A stretch of 64,000 nucleotides of DNA from assembly GCA_943367755.1 (NCBI GenBank), contig CALRKB020000022.1, forward strand, positions 1-64,000, written 5' to 3'. A program made the translations under genes and the position numbers. Positions 43,520 through 52,318 of this stretch are shown one piece after another. Under the pieces are notes generated by a model. The model made no database searches and had not been told where the DNA came from. It saw only the letters and a list, made by a program, of their open reading frames with translations. The DNA is from PCC-6802 sp943367755. GTDB lineage: Bacteria; Cyanobacteriota; Cyanobacteriia; Pseudanabaenales; Pseudanabaenaceae. How positions within the stretch are numbered: position 1 is the stretch's first letter; each line of letters starts with the position of its first letter.

Positions 43520-44632
43520 ATGAAGTATTCCATGGAAAGTTACCTAAAAATCGTTGTCTCCCAACTACATCCTGACCTGGTTTCTCCCGAAGCTTTGTCC
43601 CACATCCAGTCTCTCACCCAAGTTTTACCTTCTTCGTCTTTGGCTGGGCTTGAATGTCGTTTGGGAGCAAACCAATCGGGAGTTGACTTCCAAGTCCGTC
43701 TCCCATGCCTTGACCAAAAATTACCAGAAAGTTTTTCAATCGCTCCAGCATGGCAATTTTTGCAAGACTTTTATCAGAATTGGACGATACCCAATTCTTC
43801 ACTGCAGCAAGAGATTAGAAATGTTGGGCTGGAATTTGACGTGAACGAACGGATGCCTCAAGTCCCCATTCCCTCTATCTTCCTGCAATTTAGAGAGGAA
43901 AATCCTCTTGATGCTGAAAGACTACTACAAATGGTCAGGCTCCTTAACCATCAGATTTCTCCACTGCTTGAGTCGAATCTGCGCTGTTGTGCTGATTCCT
44001 TACCTGTTGGGACAATGATTAGCCATCTCGGAGCAATGTTATCTCGCGTAGCCAAAGCTGTCAGGGTGAATGTCCAGGGAATTTCTCCAAATCAATTATT
44101 AGATTACCTAATGCAAATTGGCTGGACAGATTCAATACATACATTCTCTACTCTTGTATCGACTGTATCAGAGTTCACTGATACAGTTATCCTAAGTTTT
44201 GATATGGGAGATACTATTCTGCCTAGAATTGGTTTGGAATGTTTTCTGAATAAACAGCCCTACACTGAACCACGATGGGAGCGATTTTTAGACTATTTGG
44301 TTGAAAAAGGAGTGTGTACTCCAGCTAAGAAAAATGCTTTTCTGACTTGGCCTGGATTGTCCCAGAAACCATCTGTTCCAGACCTATGGCCCAGTAATAT
44401 TAGCGTTGGAGATCGCTTCTTAGGTGCTAGAGCGTCTAGCGTCTTTTGGCGAAAGGTTAGCCATATAAAACTGATCTATCAACCAGGTATGCCATTGGAA
44501 GCCAAAGGATATCTAGCTTTTGGTCATAACTGGTTTGCTTCTGATGTCCTGACTGAGAAGAAGCAAAAATCTGAAGAGTTTAAGGAGCAAAATTTGCTAA
44601 TTAGCGACACAACTCAACCAGTTGTTTCCTAA
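43520..44632 (+). CDS. Unrecognised protein of the RiPP cluster
   Basis: A 370-aa soluble protein without signal peptide or membrane segments. Recognisable landmarks are LGANQSGVDFQVRLPC, a mid-protein helical region, FDMGDTILPRIGLECFLNKQ, EPRWERFLDYLVEKGVCTPA, and a C-terminal strand-like KLIYQPGMPLEAKGYLAF. It has eight or so cysteines and no cofactor motif that I can name. It lies between the precursor and the terpene-cyclase-like gene, and its gene is framed by two copies of the same intergenic repeat. Its length and mixed strand-helix look would fit a prenyltransferase barrel, but no diagnostic residue supports that. Function is unknown; a tailoring role is inferred from position. The start could also be the ATG four codons later. 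Confidence 0.8.
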   Translation: MKYSMESYLKIVVSQLHPDLVSPEALSHIQSLTQVLPSSSLAGLECRLGANQSGVDFQVRLPCLDQKLPESFSIAPAWQFLQDFYQNWTIPNSSLQQEIRNVGLEFDVNERMPQVPIPSIFLQFREENPLDAERLLQMVRLLNHQISPLLESNLRCCADSLPVGTMISHLGAMLSRVAKAVRVNVQGISPNQLLDYLMQIGWTDSIHTFSTLVSTVSEFTDTVILSFDMGDTILPRIGLECFLNKQPYTEPRWERFLDYLVEKGVCTPAKKNAFLTWPGLSQKPSVPDLWPSNISVGDRFLGARASSVFWRKVSHIKLIYQPGMPLEAKGYLAFGHNWFASDVLTEKKQKSEEFKEQNLLISDTTQPVVS

Positions 44633-44654
44633 ATAATCTAGCCTTAAGCGTCAA

Positions 44655-44769
44655 TATAGCGCTTTTCAATTAAGAAAGGGTTCGCTTATGGGGTGAAGGG
44701 GCGGAACCCCTTCTTGGGGATGCGTACGGAACGTAGGCGTAGACGTAGACGTTAGCCCCAAATCCCCTA
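44655..44769 (+). repeat. Intergenic repeat B (MITE-like), same family as 43255-43343
   Basis: It begins TATAGCGCTTTTCAATTAAG and ends AAATCCCCTA, with the shared core TTATGGGGTGAAGGGG, ACCCCTTCTTGGGG and GCCCC. It differs from copy A by about 30 extra bases with internal GTAGAC repeats (around 44735-44752). It lies between the 370-aa gene and the terpene-cyclase-like gene. No coding frame is preserved. Confidence 0.75.
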
Positions 44770-44802
44770 TACAAAGTATTAAAAAATGAGGGAAGAGACA
44801 CC

Positions 44803-45828
44803 ATGATTAATAGATCGATAGTAGTAAACAGAAATCAGATTGATGTTGCTATTTCAAAGGCACTCAATTTTATCGCTCGAAATCAACTGCCTTACGGAGA
44901 AATTAAAACCTACTTTTCCACTGATGAAAGGATGAAAAATCGGTGTGTATTTGATAGCTCACCATTTGTCACAGCATTGGTTGTATACTGTATCAGTTTT
45001 GTGGAAGATCCAAAAGTCAAGGAAATAACCCGAAAAGCAGTCCAATTCCTTGTAGAGGAGAAAGAAATACCAGGTCTGTGGCGATTTTGGTCTTCGAGAA
45101 ACCCGAAGCACAAGAGACTTCCTCCTGATTTAGACGATACTGCCTGCATTGCCTTCATTTTAAAGCAATATTATTCTCCTTTGCTTTATTCATTTCTTTT
45201 TGGTTCTAATCAAACAATTCTTCTCAATAATAGAAATGAACAGGGACTTTTTTATACTTGGATCGTACCGCCCGGACATCAAAATAATTGGGTTGATAGT
45301 GTAGTTAATGCTAATGTGCTATTTTACCTGGGCGATTGCGAAGAAACTAAGGCAGTCTGCGATTATTTGCAAGATCTGGTATTAAGCGATCGCGAAAAGG
45401 GTTCCGATCGTTCCTATCTCAGAGATTTATGCCTTTACTATTTCATGTCTAGAGCATATTTTCAGGGTGCGCGCAGACTTAAGGACGCAAAAGACGCTGT
45501 CTCAAACAAAACGATTTCCTTGCAACAAGAAGATGGTTCTTTTGGTGACGATCTGAGTACTGCTCTTGCGGTTTGTACACTGCTCAACTATCAGTATAGT
45601 GATGAAACCATTCTTGATCGCGCAGCTCAGAGTCTTGTGGAGCGCCAGCAAGAAGATGGGGCTTGGTCAAAAATCGCTATGGTAACTGGTTGCTTTTGGA
45701 CTGAAGGCGCAGGAGAAACCGGAAATTGGCTAGCAGGTTATTGGGGATCTGAGGAGCTAACAACTGCTCTCTGCATTGAAGCTTTGGCAAAATATCGAGC
45801 TTTTGAAAAAAACGTTTGTCACCCCTAA
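44803..45828 (+). CDS. Terpene-cyclase/prenyltransferase-fold protein with DLDDTA motif
   Basis: A 341-aa protein of the alpha/alpha-toroid class (squalene-hopene cyclase and prenyltransferase beta-subunit fold). Residues 109-114 read DLDDTA, the general-acid motif of class II terpene cyclases. Repeats near the C-terminus, QQEDGSFGDDLSTALA and QQEDGAWSKIA, are of QW type. The N-terminal YGEIKTYFST and FDSSPFVTALVVYCI recur in related single-domain proteins as I recall them. It is about half the length of squalene-hopene cyclase, so it is at most one barrel. No class I DDxxD motif is seen. GAGGGAAGAG precedes the ATG. A cyclase or structural role on the peptide product is inference. Confidence 0.78.
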   Translation: MINRSIVVNRNQIDVAISKALNFIARNQLPYGEIKTYFSTDERMKNRCVFDSSPFVTALVVYCISFVEDPKVKEITRKAVQFLVEEKEIPGLWRFWSSRNPKHKRLPPDLDDTACIAFILKQYYSPLLYSFLFGSNQTILLNNRNEQGLFYTWIVPPGHQNNWVDSVVNANVLFYLGDCEETKAVCDYLQDLVLSDREKGSDRSYLRDLCLYYFMSRAYFQGARRLKDAKDAVSNKTISLQQEDGSFGDDLSTALAVCTLLNYQYSDETILDRAAQSLVERQQEDGAWSKIAMVTGCFWTEGAGETGNWLAGYWGSEELTTALCIEALAKYRAFEKNVCHP

Positions 45829-45887
45829 TTAATCGCATTTAAGTTCAGATATAACTTTCAAAACCCAAAATCTCAGAGAGGTAATTT

Positions 45888-48122
45888 ATGTTCAAAAAAC
45901 CCCAATTTAAGCCTCATTTCCACATTGAAGTTGTAGAACCCAGTACCGTCTATCTCATGAGCGAGCAAGGGCATTTTGCTTTGAGTGGTAACTTCTATAC
46001 CTTGTTAACTCCCTTGCTAAATGGTCAGTATACAGTTGATGAAATTGTTGAGCGGCTAAAAGCACATAAATCACTGTTTGGTATTTATCACGCATTAACC
46101 AACTTGGAAAGTCAGGGCTACCTTACCGAAGCTGTAGACATCCCGACTGAAGTGGCAGCCTTTTGGAGTTTGCAGGGCGTAGAGCCTGGAATAGCCGTTA
46201 GTAAACTTCAAGATACCAGAGTTTCTGTAACTGCCTTCGGTAAAGTGAAAACAGAACCGTTTATCTCTGCGTTAGAGTCTCTGAACATCGAGGTTAGTAA
46301 CGATGGAGACCTCACCGTAGTATTGACTGATGACTATCTACAACCGGGTTTAGGTGAGTTTAACTCCCAATCCTTACTCAGTCAAAAGCCTTGGATGCTT
46401 GTCAAACCTGTCGGTGCAACCATCTGGGTCGGACCAATTTTTGTTCCGGGTCAAACGGGTTGTTGGCAATGTTTAGCTCAACGCTTGCAGACTAATCGTG
46501 AAGTCGAAACTGTCGTCGGTCAGCAAAAAGGAATTGTAGATCCCTTTCCCACCTCTCGGTCAATTTTACCAACCCACTTCCAGATCGGCGTAAATTTGGC
46601 AGCAACGGAAGTTGCCAAATGGATAGCCCAGGAGGGAAACCACGAACAGCTAGAGGGCAAGTTGTTGACATTGGATCTAGCCTCACTGTCCATGCAGCAC
46701 CACGTTTTAGTTAAACGTCCACAATGTCCAGCTTGTGGAGAGAAAGCTGCTTTTGAGTATCACAAATCCAAACCAATCGTGCTCGAAAGTCAGAAGAAGC
46801 GATTCACCGCAGATGGCGGCCACCGCTGTTTCACACCAGAGCAAACGCTTAAGAAATACGAACATCATATCAGCCCGATTACGGGAGTAGTCCGCGCTCT
46901 TCCCAAAAAGAAGATTGATAGCGATCTAATTCACGTTTACGGTGCCGTTCACTCGCTGAGAAAAAATCTGGGTAGTTTAGCCGATCTACGTAGTAGTCTA
47001 CGTCAAAACAGTGCTGGCAAGGGAAAGACGGACCAGCAGTCCAAAGTAAGCGGTCTTTGTGAAGCGATTGAGCGATATTCTGGCGTTTTCACGGGCGAAG
47101 AAATCTGCATCAAAGGTACTTATACCCAACTGGAATCAGCCGCCATTCACCCAAATACATGTATGCTCTTTAGCGCCAACCAATACCAAAACCGCCAAGA
47201 TTGGAACCAACAGCACGGCAGTTTTGCCTGGGTACCCAAACCCTTTAACGAGGAGCGAGAAATTGAGTGGACATCGGTTTGGTCGCTGACTCACCAACAG
47301 TTCAAGTATGTGCCAACTGCTTACTGTTACTATGGCTATCCGCTTCCCGATGACCATCGCTTCTGTCGCGGAGATTCCAACGGTAATGCTGCGGGCAATA
47401 CCTTAGAAGAAGCGATTCTGCAAGGATTTATGGAGTTGGTAGAACGAGACTGCGTGGCGTTATGGTGGTACAACCGCATCAAACGACCCGCTGTGGATTT
47501 AAACAGTTTTGATGAACCCTACCTGTTAGACCTGAAAGACTATTACCAAACTCAATACCGCGACCTCTGGGTGTTGGATATCACTAACGATCTGAATATT
47601 CCCTGCTTTGCCGCGATTTCTCGACGAACTCAAGGATCTTCTGAGGAGATACTTTTGGGCTTTGGCACTCATTTCGATGCTAAAGTTGCCATGCTTAGGG
47701 CAGTTACTGAGATGAACCAAACATTGGGCATCGAACTGGACAATGGCAAAGCCGTGCCTGACGATCCAGATTGGCAGTATTGGCTTAGGAATGCCACATT
47801 AGAAAACCAGCCTTACCTAGTGGGAGATCGCCAAGTTCCTGTAAAAGTTTACTCAGATTATCCACGATACTGTCAAGATGACCTACGACAAGACGTACTC
47901 ACCTGCGTAGACATTGCCGCACGACACGGCATGGAAACCCTTGTCCTCGACCAAACCCGCCCAGATATTGGTTTAAACGTCGTCAAGGTGATCGTTCCTG
48001 GAATGCGCCACTTTTGGAATCGGTTTGCTCCAGGGCGGCTGTATGACGTTCCCGTGAGCATGGGTTGGTTGCAAGAACCTCTGACAGAAGAACAACTCAA
48101 CCCAATACCGATGTTTTTCTAA
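45888..48122 (+). CDS. Fused cyclodehydratase (PatD/TruD/LynD-like YcaO protein)
   Basis: A 744-aa ATP-dependent azoline-forming enzyme. About 1-85 is the precursor-binding RRE domain (FKPHFHIEVVEPSTVYLM). About 100-290 is the E1-like C domain with the structural zinc cysteines C192-WQ-C195 and C280-PA-C283. About 310-744 is the YcaO domain, with GKGKTDQQSKVSGLCEAIER, FCRGDSNGNAAGNTLEEAIL and VERDCVALWWYNR as nucleotide-binding blocks. It aligns along its whole length with cyanobactin heterocyclases TruD/PatD. The C-terminus reads NPIPMFF where TruD has NPTPMPF, so the last Pro of the PxPxP-like tail is lost. It cyclises Cys, Ser or Thr in the precursor; here the partner is a Nif11-type leader, not PatE. 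Confidence 0.95.
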   Translation: MFKKPQFKPHFHIEVVEPSTVYLMSEQGHFALSGNFYTLLTPLLNGQYTVDEIVERLKAHKSLFGIYHALTNLESQGYLTEAVDIPTEVAAFWSLQGVEPGIAVSKLQDTRVSVTAFGKVKTEPFISALESLNIEVSNDGDLTVVLTDDYLQPGLGEFNSQSLLSQKPWMLVKPVGATIWVGPIFVPGQTGCWQCLAQRLQTNREVETVVGQQKGIVDPFPTSRSILPTHFQIGVNLAATEVAKWIAQEGNHEQLEGKLLTLDLASLSMQHHVLVKRPQCPACGEKAAFEYHKSKPIVLESQKKRFTADGGHRCFTPEQTLKKYEHHISPITGVVRALPKKKIDSDLIHVYGAVHSLRKNLGSLADLRSSLRQNSAGKGKTDQQSKVSGLCEAIERYSGVFTGEEICIKGTYTQLESAAIHPNTCMLFSANQYQNRQDWNQQHGSFAWVPKPFNEEREIEWTSVWSLTHQQFKYVPTAYCYYGYPLPDDHRFCRGDSNGNAAGNTLEEAILQGFMELVERDCVALWWYNRIKRPAVDLNSFDEPYLLDLKDYYQTQYRDLWVLDITNDLNIPCFAAISRRTQGSSEEILLGFGTHFDAKVAMLRAVTEMNQTLGIELDNGKAVPDDPDWQYWLRNATLENQPYLVGDRQVPVKVYSDYPRYCQDDLRQDVLTCVDIAARHGMETLVLDQTRPDIGLNVVKVIVPGMRHFWNRFAPGRLYDVPVSMGWLQEPLTEEQLNPIPMFF

Positions 48123-48139
48123 ATTTAAGGATCTTTCAT

Positions 48140-49600
48140 ATGTCACAGCAATTCCTCCTATCTCTTAAAAAAGACATTTCCTGCATTGAATCAGACGAAA
48201 CCGATCGACTCATTCTCCAATCCTTAACCCATGCTTTGACCTTTAAACAGGTACAGTCGGGATTGAAAACAGCGCTCAGGACGCTAGCAGATGGTGGTGC
48301 CACCTTGGCAGAACTGAGCCAAATGGTACAGCAGGACGATGGAAATTTTCCTGCACTCCAGTTTTATACCTACCTGCAAAGATTCACCCACTGCGGCTGG
48401 CTTTGTCATTCAGCCTTAGCAGAAGGTCTGCCGATCGCCATTGCTATACCCATCACCTCAGATTATCAATTTCCTTATACTGAGGTCGTTGTCGAGTCCA
48501 GGTATATACTTTCCCGCTTTGCCTATTGCCACTCGGTTGAAGGGCAACTGGTACTGGAGTCACCGCTGTCTCAATCACAAGTGCTATTACTGAATTGGCA
48601 AGGAGCAGTTCTGGTGACACAGTTAGCCAGACCTCAAAGCTGTCATGACATCCTGGCTGCAGTTCCAGGAATTTCCCTAAAAACAGTGCAGCAGTTTGTC
48701 AGCCTACTTTTAGGTGCCCAAATGCTCTCTGAGGTGGGTGAAGACAGTACTATCCAAGAACAAGCCAATACTACCCTCGCCCAATGGGAATTTCACGACC
48801 TTCTGTTTCATAGCTGCAGCCGACAAGGGAGACATGCCAATCCTTTCGGCAGAACTTATCGCTTTTTAGGCAAAATTGAGCCATTGCCTGCAATCAAACC
48901 TCGGATGTCTGAGGAGGCGATCTCGCTATATAAACCTGACCTGGAAATCCTCAAAACGACGGAGGTATCGTTGACTCAGATTCTAGAAACAAGAAAGTCA
49001 ATTCGGGAGTACGGAGAAACTCCGATCGCTGCCCAAAAACTAGGAGAGTTTCTCTACCGCTGTGCCAGAGTCAAACACTTGAAGCAGGAAGAGCATGGAG
49101 AAATTACTCGCCGTCCTTATCCCGGTGGAGGGGCACTATACGAACTAGAACTTTACCCCATAGTCAACCGTTGTGAGGGAATTTCCTCTGGTTTATATCA
49201 CTACGATCCTTTAGCACATCAACTGTGTCGGATTTCTGACAGAACCGAAACTGTAGATGCGCTACTCAAAAATGCTTGGCAATCAATGGGGCAGCAAGGT
49301 ATACCTCAAGTTCTGATTGTGATTGCCGCCCGTTTTCAAAGGATGGCTTGGAAGTACGAATCGATGGCTTATGCAGCGATGCTCAAGAACGTCGGGGTTC
49401 TGTACCAAACTATGTACCTGGTGGCAACAGCTATGGAATTAGCTCCTTGCGGTCTTGGAGGTGGCAATTCTGATTTATTTGCGAAGGCGGCAGGATGTGA
49501 CTACTACTCCGAAACGTCTATCGGAGAGTTTGCTTTGGGTAGTCGGCTACAAGCCTTGTTGCTTCCAGATTACGAATCCACTATCACTCCTCGTGGATGA
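48140..49600 (+). CDS. Azoline oxidase, SagB/ThcOx-type dehydrogenase
   Basis: A 486-aa FMN-dependent enzyme that oxidises thiazolines or oxazolines to thiazoles or oxazoles. The N-terminal half (about 1-250) resembles the peptide-binding repeats of cyanobactin oxidases such as ThcOx. About 290-480 is the nitroreductase-fold catalytic domain: ILETRKSIREYGETPI at the flavin site, RRPYPGGGALYELELYPIVN, and MYLVATAMELAPCGLGGGNS. The ATG at 48140 with AAGG upstream is preferred over the longer open frame, which would overlap the cyclodehydratase gene. It follows that gene by 17 bp and overlaps the ABC gene by 4 bp (ATGA). Confidence 0.92.
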   Translation: MSQQFLLSLKKDISCIESDETDRLILQSLTHALTFKQVQSGLKTALRTLADGGATLAELSQMVQQDDGNFPALQFYTYLQRFTHCGWLCHSALAEGLPIAIAIPITSDYQFPYTEVVVESRYILSRFAYCHSVEGQLVLESPLSQSQVLLLNWQGAVLVTQLARPQSCHDILAAVPGISLKTVQQFVSLLLGAQMLSEVGEDSTIQEQANTTLAQWEFHDLLFHSCSRQGRHANPFGRTYRFLGKIEPLPAIKPRMSEEAISLYKPDLEILKTTEVSLTQILETRKSIREYGETPIAAQKLGEFLYRCARVKHLKQEEHGEITRRPYPGGGALYELELYPIVNRCEGISSGLYHYDPLAHQLCRISDRTETVDALLKNAWQSMGQQGIPQVLIVIAARFQRMAWKYESMAYAAMLKNVGVLYQTMYLVATAMELAPCGLGGGNSDLFAKAAGCDYYSETSIGEFALGSRLQALLLPDYESTITPRG

Positions 49601-51306
49601 AGCCGACTGACTCGTTTAAAAGGAGCAAAACTGTGAATTTTGTTAGACACTTGCTACAAGCCTCCTGGGCTACAGTCACGATCACCGCGATCGCAGGAAT
49701 AATTAGTGGTGGATGTACTGTCTTTCTGATCGCTCTCATCGCTACAGCGATGCGTCAATCTCAGCCACCTTCTCTCCTGGAGATCGGGGGATTTATTGGG
49801 TTGTGCTGCATTCAACTGATAACTCGCTTCATCTCGGAGGTGTCTTTAACTCGACTAGGCCAGGAAATGACATGCCACCTTCAGATGCTTCTAAGTCAAC
49901 GCATTCTTGCCTCATCGCTCCGTCAGATCGAAACCATGGGTGCACCTGTACTGCTAGCATCTCTGACTGAGGATATCCAGGTCATATCGAACTTCGTCAC
50001 GTTCATTCCTTTTGTCTGCATCAATATTGTCTTTGTCAGTGGCTGTCTTCTCTATCTAGTCTGGCTTTCAGGAATACTCTTTCTTGTCCTGCTAGTCTTT
50101 CTGGGGCTGGGAATCATCAGCTTTCAGTTCCTTCAGACAAAAGCGATCTCCAAACTTAAATTAGCCCGCCAGCAGCAAGATCGTCTATTCCAACACTTCC
50201 GCGCCATGACCGAGGGCATCAAGGAACTCAAGATGCATAGCGATCGCCGCCAGGCATTTCTCAATGAGGATCTAAAACTTACTGCTATTACCGCTAAAAA
50301 CTACAAAATTGCCGGGATGACAATCTACATTGGGGCAGCTAGTTGGGGGCAAGCGTTACAGTTCCTAATTATGGGCGTATTGCTGTTTCTTATGCCTAGT
50401 CTCCAACCAATTTCTCGCTCGGTTTTGTCAGCTTATGTGCTCACATTTATTTACATGGGCCCCTACGTGGGGCAAATTTTGAGCTTGTTGCCTAACTGGG
50501 GGAAAGCAAAGATTGCTTTACTTAAAATCTCCGACCTCGGACTGCTCCTGGAGAGAAGTGCTGAACCTAGTGCTTTTAGCGTATCTGAGTCTGGTTCATC
50601 CTGGCAAAAGTTAGAGTTGCTGGGAGTTACCCATATCTACCGCTCTGAGCACGATGATAGTAACTTTACTCTCGGCCCACTCAATCTGACATTAAGTGCA
50701 GGCAAACTAGTTTTTATTATTGGAGGAAATGGTAGCGGTAAATCAACCTTAGCCAAGTTACTAACTGGGTTATACCTTCCCGAATTTGGAGAAATTCGGC
50801 TTGACAGTCGTTTGATTGATGATGCTAATAGGGAGTGGTATCGGCAGCATTTTTCGGTGGTATTCTCAGATTTTTATTTATTTGAACGTTTCCTAGGACT
50901 GCAGCAAGTTGACGAACGGGTACAGGAATATTTATTCAAACTTCAACTTGAGCATAAAGTCAAGGTTGAAGATGGTAAACTCTCAACTATAAATCTATCG
51001 CAAGGACAGCGTAAACGGCTGGCACTCCTGACAGCTTATCTAGAAGATCGCCCTATCTATTTATTTGATGAATGGGCTTCTGACCAAGACCCTATCTTTA
51101 AAAAGACTTTCTACGAAGAACTTTTACCAATACTCAAGGCTAAAGGCAAAACCGTTTTAGTTATTAGCCATGACGAGAAATATTTTGGTGTAGCCGACCA
51201 GATCCTGAGATTAGATTACGGTCAGATTGTTGAAAACAGTTTTGGACTAGCGAGGCAAGAAGAGTGTTTTTGTGGAAGCGATAACTTGGCCGATCGCCTG
51301 CCGTAA
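49597..51306 (+). CDS. ABC exporter of cyclic-peptide type
   Basis: A 569-aa half-transporter: a six-helix membrane domain (about 15-320) followed by an ATPase domain with Walker A GGNGSGKST (Lys382), signature LSQGQRKRL and Walker B IYLFDEW (Asp491, Glu492). FSVVFSDFYLFERFLGL after Walker A is typical of the PvdE/SyrD-like cyclic-peptide exporters. There is no N-terminal C39 peptidase domain, so it cannot cut the leader. Its ATG overlaps the oxidase stop. It likely exports the modified peptide and closes the RiPP operon, with a dyad terminator directly after it. Confidence 0.93.
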   Translation: MKPTDSFKRSKTVNFVRHLLQASWATVTITAIAGIISGGCTVFLIALIATAMRQSQPPSLLEIGGFIGLCCIQLITRFISEVSLTRLGQEMTCHLQMLLSQRILASSLRQIETMGAPVLLASLTEDIQVISNFVTFIPFVCINIVFVSGCLLYLVWLSGILFLVLLVFLGLGIISFQFLQTKAISKLKLARQQQDRLFQHFRAMTEGIKELKMHSDRRQAFLNEDLKLTAITAKNYKIAGMTIYIGAASWGQALQFLIMGVLLFLMPSLQPISRSVLSAYVLTFIYMGPYVGQILSLLPNWGKAKIALLKISDLGLLLERSAEPSAFSVSESGSSWQKLELLGVTHIYRSEHDDSNFTLGPLNLTLSAGKLVFIIGGNGSGKSTLAKLLTGLYLPEFGEIRLDSRLIDDANREWYRQHFSVVFSDFYLFERFLGLQQVDERVQEYLFKLQLEHKVKVEDGKLSTINLSQGQRKRLALLTAYLEDRPIYLFDEWASDQDPIFKKTFYEELLPILKAKGKTVLVISHDEKYFGVADQILRLDYGQIVENSFGLARQEECFCGSDNLADRLP

Positions 51307-51328
51307 CTGATAACTTCCCAACGGCAGG
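51297..51328. terminator. Dyad between convergent ABC exporter and EamA genes
   Basis: CCTGCCGT (51297-51304) pairs perfectly with ACGGCAGG (51321-51328) over a 16-base loop. It overlaps the end of the ABC gene and lies between two convergent genes, so it is a likely bidirectional terminator, without a T run. Confidence 0.55.
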
Positions 51329-51338
51329 TGTATAGGCT

Positions 51339-52238
51339 TTATGTAACAGCGATTTGAGTGCGCTTCCCCATTGCTACACAAACAATTACTCCCACAGCAA
51401 AACTGAGAGTTGTAATTGACAGATGTTCGCCGAGGAATGCTGCTGATGCCAGGATGGTCAGAAATGGCTGAAGCAACTGAATTTGTCCAACGCGAGCAAT
51501 CCCACCTAGGGATAGCCCTTGATACCAAGCAAAAAATCCAAGCAACATACTGAAAATGCTCACATAGATAAATCCCAGCACAGCATTAACTGAAATTAAG
51601 GAGAAAGATGATGGTGCGTGTTGGATCGCGATTGGCAGTAACACAGGTGTGGATAACACAAGAGACCAACAAATGACTTGCCACGAGCCAAAGCTACGTG
51701 CCAAAATCGCTCCTTCTGCATACCCCAAACCTGCTGCTGCAACTGCTCCCAACAAGGCCAGATCCGCTAATCGAATTGAGCCACTACCCGACCAGAGTGC
51801 AAAAGCAATTACCAGTAGACTACCCAAACTTGCAAAAAACCATAACATGATGGAAGGCCGTTCGCCCGCTCGCCATACGCCACAAAGAGCAGTTGATAGC
51901 GGCAATAGACCAGTAATGACCGCTCCATAAGAAGCTGGCGCATCGCGCATGGCGATCGCAGACAGTAGAGGAAACCCAATCACTACCCCAACAATGACAA
52001 TACAAAATCTGGGTAGTGATCGCAACGGGGGGATTTTTTGGCGGGTAACCACTAACAGAACTATTGATAGCCCTGCGGCAATGATCGCTCGTCCCAAACC
52101 CACAAAAACTGGATCGAAGCCTGAACCAGCCATAACAGCAACTCTAGTCGCTGGTAAGGTAAGACTAAAAATTAGTACACCCAGAAACCCATAAGCAAAA
52201 CCCATCAATTCTTTCTGGGACTGTGGATGCGTATTCAT
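51339..52238 (-). CDS. EamA/DMT family transporter
   Basis: About 299 aa with ten hydrophobic segments in two EamA repeats (GFLGVLIFSLTLPATRVAVM opens the first; ADLALLGAVAAAGLGYAEGA the second). The family exports amino acids, metabolites or drugs. The frame is open to 52271, but the ATG at 52238 is better placed; another at 52205 is possible. It converges on the RiPP operon and may be unrelated to it, or may serve as an additional exporter; the sequence does not decide. The C-terminal segment FAVGVIVCVAMGK completes the tenth helix. Confidence 0.87.
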   Translation of the reverse strand: MNTHPQSQKELMGFAYGFLGVLIFSLTLPATRVAVMAGSGFDPVFVGLGRAIIAAGLSIVLLVVTRQKIPPLRSLPRFCIVIVGVVIGFPLLSAIAMRDAPASYGAVITGLLPLSTALCGVWRAGERPSIMLWFFASLGSLLVIAFALWSGSGSIRLADLALLGAVAAAGLGYAEGAILARSFGSWQVICWSLVLSTPVLLPIAIQHAPSSFSLISVNAVLGFIYVSIFSMLLGFFAWYQGLSLGGIARVGQIQLLQPFLTILASAAFLGEHLSITTLSFAVGVIVCVAMGKRTQIAVT

Positions 52239-52318
52239 TCCGCGCCTCGAACAATCCCCTAACTTTAGCATTCGCAGATTAACTTAAAACCAAGCCCTTG
52301 ATGCCTCCAACCCAATAA

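Noticed and set aside
43520..44632. Calling the 370-aa protein an ABBA/DMATS-type prenyltransferase
   Set aside because: Length and context fit, but I could not find diagnostic residues of the family by eye; left as unrecognised.
42951..51306. Calling the cluster a cyanobactin pathway
   Set aside because: The heterocyclase and oxidase are cyanobactin-like, but the precursor is Nif11-type and no PatA/PatG subtilisin-like proteases are present.
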